DNA of 5,205 nt. It comes from Gemmatimonadales bacterium (GTDB lineage Bacteria > Gemmatimonadota > Gemmatimonadetes > Gemmatimonadales > GWC2-71-9). This document shows positions 1-5,205 of this stretch, one piece after another. The translations under genes and the position numbers were made by a program. Under the pieces are notes generated by a model. It did not search any database and was not told the DNA's origin. It saw only the letters and a list, made by a program, of their open reading frames with translations. The DNA is taken from the NCBI GenBank assembly GCA_004525055.1, contig SPDF01000152.1, positions 1-5,205 of the forward strand, written 5' to 3'. Position 1 is the first letter of the stretch. The number at the start of each line of letters is the position of its first letter.

Positions 1-1956
1 CTCCAGCACTCCGTTATACACCCCCTGCGCGTACATCTTCTGCCCCAGGGGGGTGCGGAGCGCCGATTCCTGCTCCGGGATCGCCATGAACATCGCCTCG
101 GTCAGGATGGAGGGCATCCAGGTCGGGCGCACCAGGGCCAGGTCGCCCCGGCCGACGCCGAGGTCGCGGAGTTCGAGCCGCTTGACCAGCGCGGTCTGCA
201 CAGACCGGGCAAAGGCGGCGCTGCGCGGCTGGTTATAGAAGACGCTGGTCCCGCTGTTGGTGATAGGGTTCACCCCGTCGGGGAGGGCGTTGTTGTGGAC
301 CGAGATGAGCAGGTCGGCGTCCATGCTGTCGGCAAAGAAGGGACGGAACGCGAGGTCCACCGACGTGTCGGTGGTGCGGGTCATCAGGACCTCTGCTCCG
401 CCCGCCTCGAGCATCTCCTGCAGCTTCAGGGCGACGCCGAGGTTGGCTTCCGCTTCCTTGTACCCGGTGGGGCCGGTGGCGCCGCCGGGCGGGTGACCAG
501 CGTCCACCACGATCCGCACCCCTGCGAGGGGGCTGGACTTCTGGATAGCCGGCGGCCGCCGAATCTCCAGCATCAGGTCGGTCCGGTCCCAACGGGTGCG
601 GTAGCCCCACACCGATTGCGTCAGGTCGAGCGTGATGGTGACCTCGTCCGCCGTCTCCTGTTCCCAATCCATCTGCTCGACCAGCGAGTCGGATCCGCCG
701 TAGCGCATCCAGTTCACGTCGGCCGAGGCGCCGTACAGGCGTACAGTAATGGACGACTCGGTTTCGGAAACGAGATACGGCACCCGCGCGCTCAAGGGAA
801 TTCGCAGCGTGGCGCTCTTCGGCGCGGAGGTGAGCGATACCGATCCGACGATCGCCTCGAGTGGGGGAGTCCCCGCCGGCAGGGCGTGGGCGTCGGCCGC
901 GGTGATCCAGGCGAGCGACGTCGCGGAGAGCGCCAGGCGGAGGTCGCCGTTGAGCCGACCGGAGACGTTAGCGCGCGTGCCTCCCGGGAAGAACCAGTGA
1001 TAGGTGGCGCCGGGCGCGGCGCGACCGACCGTGAGCCGATCGGTCGTTCCCGTTCGCGCGGTGTCGTCGTCCAGTTCGACCACGACGGGCAGGCTGTCGA
1101 GCAGCGACACGCGGAGCGGCCACCTGACCCGCACCGTGTCGGCGCCCTTGATGGCCTCCACGATCGCCAGAAGGGTGTCGGCCCCTTCGGCGCTTCGCCG
1201 CCGGCAGCAGGAGCAGCCGGGGCAGCCGGGCGCCATCTCCACCCCGAGCAAGGGCCCGGGGTCGGCGCCAAACGCCGCGCCGCGGACGACACCCACATAT
1301 CTGTCGGCGCGGACCGACCGCGCCAGACTGGCGGTGTCACGATCGAAGGCACGCACCCCCCAGGACACATCGTCATAGCCCACGGAGTTGGCCAGCGGCA
1401 CCACCGTCCCATTGGGGAGCACCATTCGCACCTCCGACCCTTCCGCGGCGCGGACCGAGAGCGGGAGGTACTCGTCGGCCGGCCACCAGACCCGTCCCCG
1501 CGGCTTGAGCGAGAGTGAGTCGATCCAGAGCGGCGTCGTTGGGGGTTCGGCGCGCACCGTGCGCCGTATCTTGTAGACCAGCGAGTCGCGGGAGCCGTCG
1601 GGCCGCGCTGCCCGGAGCGTGAACGACATCACGCTGTCCTTGGGAAACGGCAGCCAGGCGAGGTAGGCGCCGTTGGGCCACACCTTGACCGAGTCGCCGT
1701 TGATCGTGAGCCGGGCATCGCCGGTCCCGGTACTGCCGAAGATGAACGAGTCATCCCGGGTCGTGGAGACGACGTCGCTCTTGGCCGGGTAGACCACCGT
1801 CAGCGCCAGCGGTCCCGTCGATTTCGGGATGGCGGGGAGGCGCCCCCGGTTCGGGTCGGTCGCGTTGGAGGCGCCCCTCTGCCTGTGCTGCTGGGCGCCC
1901 AGGGGCGCGGCGGCCGCGAGCAGGAAGAGGAGGGTCAGGAGTCGGAGAGAGTGCAT
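1..1956 (-). CDS. Secreted N-acetylmuramoyl-L-alanine amidase (Amidase_3), C-terminus beyond window
   Basis: The minus-strand frame from ATG at 1956 stays open to position 1 (652 codons, no stop). It should cut the amide bond between N-acetylmuramic acid and the L-Ala of the stem peptide, outside the cytoplasmic membrane. Residues 1-21 are a signal peptide (MHSLRLLTLLFLLAAAAPLGA, cleavage likely after A21). Residues about 35-480 are a long beta-rich region, starting with an Ig-like stretch (FIFGSTGTGDARLTINGDS, then PNGAYLAWLPF). The catalytic domain starts near residue 481. Its zinc ligands are H488 in VVDAGH, E501 in YKEAEANL and H554 in SVHNNA, and the catalytic Glu is E620 in TEAMF, so it looks active. 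The N-terminal region is far longer than in minimal amidases and may bind the envelope (inference). ATG 1956 is preferred over an in-frame GTG nine codons upstream because it places the signal peptide at the terminus. A Cys/Arg-rich patch at residues 245-254 is odd. The gene is transcribed divergently from the phosphatase gene, start codons 185 bp apart. Confidence 0.93.
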   Translation of the reverse strand, partial: MHSLRLLTLLFLLAAAAPLGAQQHRQRGASNATDPNRGRLPAIPKSTGPLALTVVYPAKSDVVSTTRDDSFIFGSTGTGDARLTINGDSVKVWPNGAYLAWLPFPKDSVMSFTLRAARPDGSRDSLVYKIRRTVRAEPPTTPLWIDSLSLKPRGRVWWPADEYLPLSVRAAEGSEVRMVLPNGTVVPLANSVGYDDVSWGVRAFDRDTASLARSVRADRYVGVVRGAAFGADPGPLLGVEMAPGCPGCSCCRRRSAEGADTLLAIVEAIKGADTVRVRWPLRVSLLDSLPVVVELDDDTARTGTTDRLTVGRAAPGATYHWFFPGGTRANVSGRLNGDLRLALSATSLAWITAADAHALPAGTPPLEAIVGSVSLTSAPKSATLRIPLSARVPYLVSETESSITVRLYGASADVNWMRYGGSDSLVEQMDWEQETADEVTITLDLTQSVWGYRTRWDRTDLMLEIRRPPAIQKSSPLAGVRIVVDAGHPPGGATGPTGYKEAEANLGVALKLQEMLEAGGAEVLMTRTTDTSVDLAFRPFFADSMDADLLISVHNNALPDGVNPITNSGTSVFYNQPRSAAFARSVQTALVKRLELRDLGVGRGDLALVRPTWMPSILTEAMFMAIPEQESALRTPLGQKMYAQGVYNGVLE

Positions 1957-1962
1957 CGGCGG

Positions 1963-1992
1963 AAGGTACTTCCAGCATGTCACTCGCGACAA
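1963..1992 (-). promoter_or_regulatory. Weak candidate promoter for the amidase, possibly leaderless
   Basis: On the minus strand TTGTCG (1987-1992) and TACCTT (1963-1968) are separated by 18 nt. The -10-like box ends six bases before the ATG, so transcription could start at or next to the A of the start codon and give a leaderless mRNA. This fits the lack of a close Shine-Dalgarno: the nearest purine run, GGAAG, lies 12 nt upstream of the ATG. The same bases form a small inverted repeat (ggaag-gta-cttcc, 1961-1973). Both boxes match the sigma-70 consensus poorly, so this is only a candidate. Confidence 0.25.
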
Positions 1993-2028
1993 GCGCACCC
2001 AGCCGGGAGCGGCATTCCATCCCGACGA

Positions 2029-2057
2029 TTGACGCCCCTCCGGAGGCGACCTAGATT
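2029..2057 (+). promoter_or_regulatory. Sigma-70-type promoter for the phosphatase-FHA operon
   Basis: TTGACG (2029-2034) matches the -35 consensus at five of six positions. TAGATT (2052-2057) matches the -10 consensus at four of six. The spacer is exactly 17 nt. The predicted start of transcription is near 2063-2065, giving a leader of about 80 nt before the GTG of the PP2C gene. No other pair in this intergenic region is as good. Position, spacing and orientation all suit the downstream two-gene operon. Confidence 0.6.
2037..2046. promoter_or_regulatory. Perfect 10-bp palindrome in the promoter spacer (possible operator)
   Basis: CCTCCGGAGG is a perfect dyad lying entirely between the -35 and -10 boxes of the rightward promoter. 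A regulator bound here would block or remodel RNA polymerase binding, and could also affect the divergent amidase. Short GC palindromes arise by chance in such DNA, and no regulator gene is adjacent, so the operator role is inference. Confidence 0.28.
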
Positions 2058-2071
2058 CCGCCTCCCCTCCT

Positions 2072-2086
2072 CTCCCCGGACCGGAG
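2072..2086 (+). promoter_or_regulatory. Shine-Dalgarno GGAG in a small potential hairpin
   Basis: GGAG at 2083-2086 lies 5 nt before the GTG at 2092, which is good ribosome-binding geometry. It does not suit the PP2C GTG at 2142, which is 55 nt further on and has no purine-rich run just upstream. CTCC at 2072-2075 can pair with this GGAG across a 7-nt loop, and the presumed leader starts with a long C/T tract (about 2060-2077) offering alternative partners. The site could thus be opened or masked. This is read by eye, with no folding energy calculated. Confidence 0.35.
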
Positions 2087-2091
2087 CACTC

Positions 2092-2145
2092 GTGACGCGC
2101 TCTTCCACCCCCTGCCCTACCGTAAGAACGCACCCGGTCCGGTGA
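2092..2145 (+). CDS. Possible 17-codon leader ORF overlapping the phosphatase start
   Basis: GTG at 2092 opens a 17-codon frame (MTRSSTPCPTVRTHPVR) ending at TGA 2143-2145. That stop overlaps the GTG start of the phosphatase gene (2142-2144) in a GTGA arrangement typical of translational coupling. The ORF has a better Shine-Dalgarno than the phosphatase gene (GGAG, 5-nt spacing). It lies inside the predicted leader transcript. The peptide resembles no family I know, so its role, if any, would be to deliver ribosomes to the next start. It could equally be a chance ORF. Confidence 0.3.
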   Translation: MTRSSTPCPTVRTHPVR

Positions 2146-3203
2146 CAATTTCCCCCGTCCATGTGTCGGTCGCCGGCCTGACTGACGTCGGCCGCACCCG
2201 AGATCACAACGAGGACACCTACCTCATTGCTGACCTCAGCACTGGCGAGCTCTGCGACGCCACCGAGGTCCAGGTCTGCCCCGTCGGCCCCCGCGGCTCG
2301 CTGTTCATGGTGGCGGACGGGATGGGAGGCGCCGCGGCGGGTGAACTGGCCAGCGCGCTGGGGGCGGAAACCATCCACAATCACCTGATGAGGACCTGGG
2401 CCGCGGACGAGGACAGCAGCGGGGAGAGATTCGCCTTCCGGATGCGGGAAGCGGTCGAGGAAGCCAACCGGAAGATCCACGAACACGCCCTGGAGAACCC
2501 CGAGGTGAAGGGGATGGGCACCACGGTCACCGCGGCGGGGGTGTACGGTACCGACCTGTACCTCGCGCAGATTGGCGACAGCCGGGCCTACATGGTCCGC
2601 CGAGGGGTCGCGACGCAGCTCACGAAGGACCAGTCGCTGACCCAGCGCCTGGTCGACGCCGGTGAGATGACCGAGGAACAGGCCGAGAAGAGCGAGCGGA
2701 AGAACATCATCCTCCAGGCGCTCGGCCCCGACCCGGATGTACGGGTGGACCTGACGTACGAGGAACTCCGTCGCGATGACCTGCTGATCCTCTGCTCCGA
2801 CGGATTGAGCGGCCAGGTGCGCCGGGAAGAGTTCGCCGAATACGCCGAGCGGTTCCCCGATCTCGCGAAACTCTCCAGTGCCCTCATCGAGCTTGCCAAT
2901 ACCAGGGGCGGGCCCGACAACATCACGGTGGTGGCGGCGCGGTTCGAAGGGGAGGGGCTTCGCGTCGGCACCACCGAGCAGGAACCGGGGCATCATGTCT
3001 TTGCACTGCCGGGCGATGAACCCCTCGAGAACGACATCCGCGTCGGGTTCCAAACCGGCGGGATCCGGATCGACCGGTCGCTGCAGATTCCCGTCCCCGC
3101 GGAACCACCGGCGCGGCCCCTGCGCCCCCGCCCACCGGTCGGCATTATCGGCACGGCGGTCCTCCTCGTCGCGGCACTGCTCTACTACCTGATCACGCGA
3201 TGA
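2142..3203 (+). CDS. PP2C-family Ser/Thr protein phosphatase with C-terminal membrane anchor
   Basis: This 353-residue protein (GTG start) is a metal-dependent phosphatase that should remove phosphate from Ser/Thr residues of cytoplasmic proteins. The PP2C motifs occur in order: GLTDVGRTRDHNED (12-25), FMVADGMGG (55-63), GMGTTVTA (124-131), IGDSRAY (144-150), ILCSDGLSGQV (216-226) and GGPDNITVV (256-264). The expected metal-binding acids D25, D59, D220 and D259 are present, so it looks active. The catalytic domain ends near residue 268. A Pro/Arg-rich linker then leads to one hydrophobic helix at 333-351 (VGIIGTAVLLVAALLYYLI) with only two residues after it, so the enzyme is probably tail-anchored with its catalytic domain in the cytoplasm. 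The GTG lacks its own clear Shine-Dalgarno and overlaps a short upstream ORF. GTG 2163 is an alternative start that would still keep the domain. The TGA overlaps the ATG of the FHA gene (ATGA), indicating coupled expression. The counteracting kinase is not in the window. Confidence 0.95.
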   Translation: MTISPVHVSVAGLTDVGRTRDHNEDTYLIADLSTGELCDATEVQVCPVGPRGSLFMVADGMGGAAAGELASALGAETIHNHLMRTWAADEDSSGERFAFRMREAVEEANRKIHEHALENPEVKGMGTTVTAAGVYGTDLYLAQIGDSRAYMVRRGVATQLTKDQSLTQRLVDAGEMTEEQAEKSERKNIILQALGPDPDVRVDLTYEELRRDDLLILCSDGLSGQVRREEFAEYAERFPDLAKLSSALIELANTRGGPDNITVVAARFEGEGLRVGTTEQEPGHHVFALPGDEPLENDIRVGFQTGGIRIDRSLQIPVPAEPPARPLRPRPPVGIIGTAVLLVAALLYYLITR

Positions 3204-4612
3204 CGCCCCGGCTCGCCATTCTCTCCGGCGGCCTTGCCGGCACGGTCGCGCCAATTCCGGGCGCCGTCGCGAGCATCGGGCGCCATCCGACCTGCCAGAT
3301 TCGTCTCGATGCCGAGCGCGACACCGAGGTGTCCAACCGGCACGCCGTCCTCCAGAAGAAGGACGGGGTGTGGATCATCCGCGACCTCGGCAGCATGCAG
3401 GGGACTTACCTCAACGGCCACCGGATCTCGGAGGAGCAGCCGCTGAACGACGGCGACCTCCTCCGCCTCGGCGCCGCGGGGCCCGAGATTCAGTTCCTCC
3501 TCTCCGACCGCGCGCAGGTGGCGGAACCGAGCCGCGAGCCGATGTTGGCCCAGCCCGGCAAGCCGATGATGAGCACCGAGGAGCTGGAACGGATCATGGA
3601 AGAGGAGCACGCGGCGCAGTTGGCGCGTGAGGCCGCTGCGGCCCTGCGGAAGCGCCGACTGCTCCGGAGCATCGGTGCCGTGGCGGCTGTCGTCGCCCTC
3701 GTGGTGGTCGCCTTGCTCTTCTGGCAGAAGCTGGCGGCCAGGCGGGCGGCGGGGGAAGCGCACCTCCTGATGCTGGCCCAGGCCGACAGCATGATGGCGA
3801 GCGTGGCGGCGGTGGAGGTGGCATCGCCGTTCATGCGGACCTCGCTCGACTCGGCACGCCAGGCGGCCACCCGGCTCCGCGCGGCCCTCGTCGAAGCGGG
3901 CCCGAATGCGCTGGCCAGCACCGCGATCATGAAGTCGCTCGACTCCGCCATCACCCGCGAGCGCGACATCGCCGAATCGGCGGAGTTCAATCCCGAAGCG
4001 GTCGCGGACGCCAGTGTCGCGGCAATCGGGCTCGTCATCGCGGAGTACGCCGACGGCCGCACCGCGCTGGCGACCGGATTCGCCATTCGGCGGGACGGCA
4101 CCGGGGGCGTCCTGCTCACCACGCGCCGCGTGGTGCTCAATGAGGCGGGCCAGTCGCCGACACAAGTCACGGTGAAGATGCCCGGCATTGCGCAGCCCAT
4201 TACCGCGCGCGTCCTCACCACGCATACGGTTGAAGACGTCGCCTTGCTCCGGGTGCAACAGCGCGGCGGCGTCCCGGTGGTCCAGGGGCTGGCGTGGCGG
4301 ACACCCGCGGTCGCGGCCGGGAAGCCGGTGGCGATCGTCGGCTACCCGCCCCCGATCGAGCTCCCGCTCCGGAACGACTGGCGGCAAGTGACCCTCGCGT
4401 CGGCGCACAGCACCGGTACCGCGGCGCTCGTGGCGGCGGGGTTCATCACGGTGGATGCGTGGGGATTCCCGGTGAGTGCGGGCAGTCCGATCATCGACGG
4501 CGAGGGTCTGGTGGCGGGGATCATCTCGACGGCGGCCCCCTCGGCCGGCGGCAGACTCTACGACGCGGTGCCGGTGGAGTTCGCGCTGGAGCTGCTCGAC
4601 CAATTGCAGTAG
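3200..4612 (+). CDS. FHA domain - transmembrane helix - degenerate trypsin/HtrA-like domain protein
   Basis: This 470-residue membrane protein probably reads phosphothreonine in the cytoplasm and carries a protease-like domain outside. The FHA domain (about 5-100) has its binding signature: IGRH (26-29), VSNRHA (44-49), DLGSMQGTYLNG (62-73). A charged, probably helical segment (125-153) precedes KRR-LLR and one transmembrane helix (157-175), so the N-terminus should be inside. Residues 178-268 are Ala-rich helix, with SLDSA at 215-219 and 246-250. Residues 272-470 follow the trypsin/HtrA pattern: TGFAIRRDG, LLTTRRVV, VEDVALLRV, VAIVGYPPP, SAGSPIIDGEGLVAGI. The Asp is kept (D346), but the His position of 'TNxHVV' is R310 and the nucleophile of 'GNSGGP' is A427, so proteolysis is not expected. 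It may act as a binding or sensor domain (inference). ATG 3200 overlaps the phosphatase stop and is followed directly by the FHA fold. The frame is intact, with no sign of decay. Confidence 0.93.
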   Translation: MTPRLAILSGGLAGTVAPIPGAVASIGRHPTCQIRLDAERDTEVSNRHAVLQKKDGVWIIRDLGSMQGTYLNGHRISEEQPLNDGDLLRLGAAGPEIQFLLSDRAQVAEPSREPMLAQPGKPMMSTEELERIMEEEHAAQLAREAAAALRKRRLLRSIGAVAAVVALVVVALLFWQKLAARRAAGEAHLLMLAQADSMMASVAAVEVASPFMRTSLDSARQAATRLRAALVEAGPNALASTAIMKSLDSAITRERDIAESAEFNPEAVADASVAAIGLVIAEYADGRTALATGFAIRRDGTGGVLLTTRRVVLNEAGQSPTQVTVKMPGIAQPITARVLTTHTVEDVALLRVQQRGGVPVVQGLAWRTPAVAAGKPVAIVGYPPPIELPLRNDWRQVTLASAHSTGTAALVAAGFITVDAWGFPVSAGSPIIDGEGLVAGIISTAAPSAGGRLYDAVPVEFALELLDQLQ

Positions 4613-4640
4613 CAAGGCGGGGCAGCGGGGAAGAACAGAA

Positions 4641-4748
4641 CAAGACGAGGGAGGGTCGAAACGAAGCCGGACGTGAGGGAAGACCGCCCACCCTCAGCGT
4701 TCCCTCCGACCCTCCGGCTGTTCTCCGACTCTCCTTCGTCTTGCTTTT
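4641..4748. terminator. Long inverted repeat between convergent genes, likely bidirectional terminator
   Basis: An 18-bp uninterrupted stem pairs 4641-4658 with 4726-4743, allowing two G-U pairs. Its outer eight pairs are CAAGACGA with TCGTCTTG. Inside it a 7-bp stem pairs 4665-4671 with 4713-4719 (AGCCGGA/TCCGGCT). A terminal hairpin pairs TGAGGG (4674-4679) with CCCTCA (4691-4696). On the plus strand the stem is followed by TTTT (4745-4748), which runs into the stop codon of the convergent gene. On the minus strand it is followed by a U-rich run (TTCTGTTCTT, complement of 4631-4640). The position, 28 nt after the FHA gene stop and 3 nt after the symporter stop, suits termination of both transcripts. 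It is unusually long for a plain intrinsic terminator. Confidence 0.7.
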
Positions 4749-5205
4749 ACCCGGCCAACAAAATCCAGCCGATCAGCAGCGTCCCCCCAAGAATCGCGAC
4801 CGACCACGCCAGCCAGCGGCGCGCATCGCGCACGCCGTCGTCGAGGGCGGTGAGATTGGTGCGGATGCGCACCGGGCCCCAGGCGCCGGCGGGCCGCACC
4901 CGCGCGTAGAACGCGTCGAGCGTCGCGGTCGATTCCGGCGCGGTCAGGAACATCACCGGCACCCAGATCGCCATGGCACCGAACGCCGAGAGCATCAGCC
5001 GCTGGCCGAAGGTGAACGCGGCGAAGGCGCTGGTCGAACTGAGGATGGCCAGGATGAGGCCAGCCACCATCGCGGCGATCTCGGCCCAGGCGTTGATCCG
5101 CCACCAGAACCAGCGGAGCAGGAGCACCAGTCCCGGCCCGGTGCCGATCAGGATGATGAACCGGAACACCCCACCCACGCTGTCCATGAAGAACGACACC
5201 AGCGC
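4747..5205 (-). CDS. Sodium:solute symporter (SSF family), C-terminal fragment
   Basis: The frame is open from the right window edge (5205) to TAA at 4747-4749, giving the last 152 codons of a gene whose start lies outside. An in-frame GTG at 5197-5199 is not taken as the start because the sequence reads in mid-protein and SSF proteins are several times longer. Such proteins are cytoplasmic-membrane carriers that use a sodium gradient to import small solutes. The recognisable stretch is GTGPGLVLLLRWFWWRINAWAEIAAMVAGL, which fits the 'RW-WWRINAW-E--AM' segment of late SSF helices. Two further hydrophobic stretches (around SSTSAFAAF and SAFGAMAIWVPVMFL) follow. Next come TAPESTATLDAFYARVRPAGAWGPVR, typical of the cytoplasmic tail of this subgroup, and a final helix WLAWSVAILGGTLLIGWILLAG. 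The substrate cannot be told from this part. It converges with the FHA gene and shares the terminator between them. Confidence 0.88.
   Translation of the reverse strand, partial: ALVSFFMDSVGGVFRFIILIGTGPGLVLLLRWFWWRINAWAEIAAMVAGLILAILSSTSAFAAFTFGQRLMLSAFGAMAIWVPVMFLTAPESTATLDAFYARVRPAGAWGPVRIRTNLTALDDGVRDARRWLAWSVAILGGTLLIGWILLAG

Noticed and set aside
295..1518. A 407-codon open frame on the plus strand opposite the amidase
   Set aside because: It is antisense to a well-supported amidase with a signal peptide and all zinc ligands. Its product is low-complexity Arg/Gly/Pro-rich sequence with no recognisable family, as expected from the complement of high-GC coding DNA.
1980..3254. A 424-codon open frame on the minus strand opposite the PP2C gene
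   Set aside because: The plus-strand frame carries the full set of PP2C motifs in order. The antisense product is Arg/Gly/His-rich without motifs and would run across the operon's promoter region.
4041..4609. Active HtrA/DegP-type serine protease annotation for the C-terminal domain
   Set aside because: The framework fits, but the His and Ser positions of the triad are Arg and Ala, so an active protease call is not supported.
2142..4612. Type VI secretion regulatory cassette (PppA/Fha)
   Set aside because: PP2C next to FHA recalls it, but no T6SS structural gene is present. The FHA protein's membrane helix and trypsin-like domain do not match Fha proteins of that system.
3185..4615. A 476-codon open frame on the minus strand opposite the FHA gene
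   Set aside because: It mirrors almost the whole FHA gene. Its product is Arg/His/Gly-rich and has no domain, while the plus strand encodes a clear FHA domain and membrane helix.
4641..4743. CRISPR repeat, tRNA or other structured RNA gene
   Set aside because: There is one inverted repeat, no regularly spaced direct repeats, no cloverleaf and no CCA end. A terminator or palindromic element explains it better.
4694..5104. A 136-codon minus-strand frame overlapping the symporter
   Set aside because: It overlaps the convincing SSF frame out of phase, runs through the terminator stem and gives an Arg/Gly-rich product without motifs.

Overview
The window is about 5.2 kb of high-GC bacterial DNA with four protein genes packed closely together. 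No RNA gene, mobile element, CRISPR array or integration signature was seen. The G/C-rich third codon positions, the secreted amidase with a long beta-rich N-terminal region, the FHA-membrane-trypsin-like fusion beside a PP2C phosphatase, and an SSF symporter ending in a 'PES-TL-FY-RVRP-G' tail together suggest Gemmatimonadota or a nearby group, probably from an environmental or metagenomic assembly. The taxonomy is an inference from protein style, not a search result.

Layout. (1) Positions 1-1956, minus strand: a secreted zinc-dependent N-acetylmuramoyl-L-alanine amidase (Amidase_3 fold) with its C-terminus cut off by the window edge. (2) Positions 1957-2141: a divergent intergenic region. 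It holds a good sigma-70-type promoter facing right (TTGACG, 17-nt spacer, TAGATT) with a 10-bp palindrome inside the spacer, a pyrimidine-rich presumed leader, a well-placed Shine-Dalgarno, and a possible 17-codon upstream ORF that overlaps the next gene's start. (3) Positions 2142-3203 and 3200-4612, plus strand: a two-gene operon joined by an ATGA overlap. It encodes a PP2C-family phosphoprotein phosphatase with a C-terminal membrane anchor, followed by a membrane protein with a cytoplasmic FHA (phosphothreonine-binding) domain, one transmembrane helix and an extracytoplasmic trypsin/HtrA-like domain. (4) Positions 4613-4746: a compact convergent intergenic region holding a long inverted repeat, probably a bidirectional terminator. 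(5) Positions 4747-5205, minus strand: the C-terminal end of a sodium:solute symporter.

How the genes may work together. The PP2C phosphatase ('eraser') and the FHA protein ('reader') are translationally coupled and both predicted to be membrane-tethered, so they look like two parts of a Ser/Thr phosphorylation module. The matching kinase is not in the window. The extracytoplasmic domain of the FHA protein keeps the trypsin-like framework but has Arg where the catalytic His should be and Ala where the nucleophilic Ser should be. It is therefore best read as a pseudoprotease, perhaps a binding or sensor domain coupled across the membrane to phospho-signalling. This phosphatase plus FHA-pseudoprotease pair is the most interesting content of the window. 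The divergent cell-wall amidase is a plausible but unproven functional neighbour.
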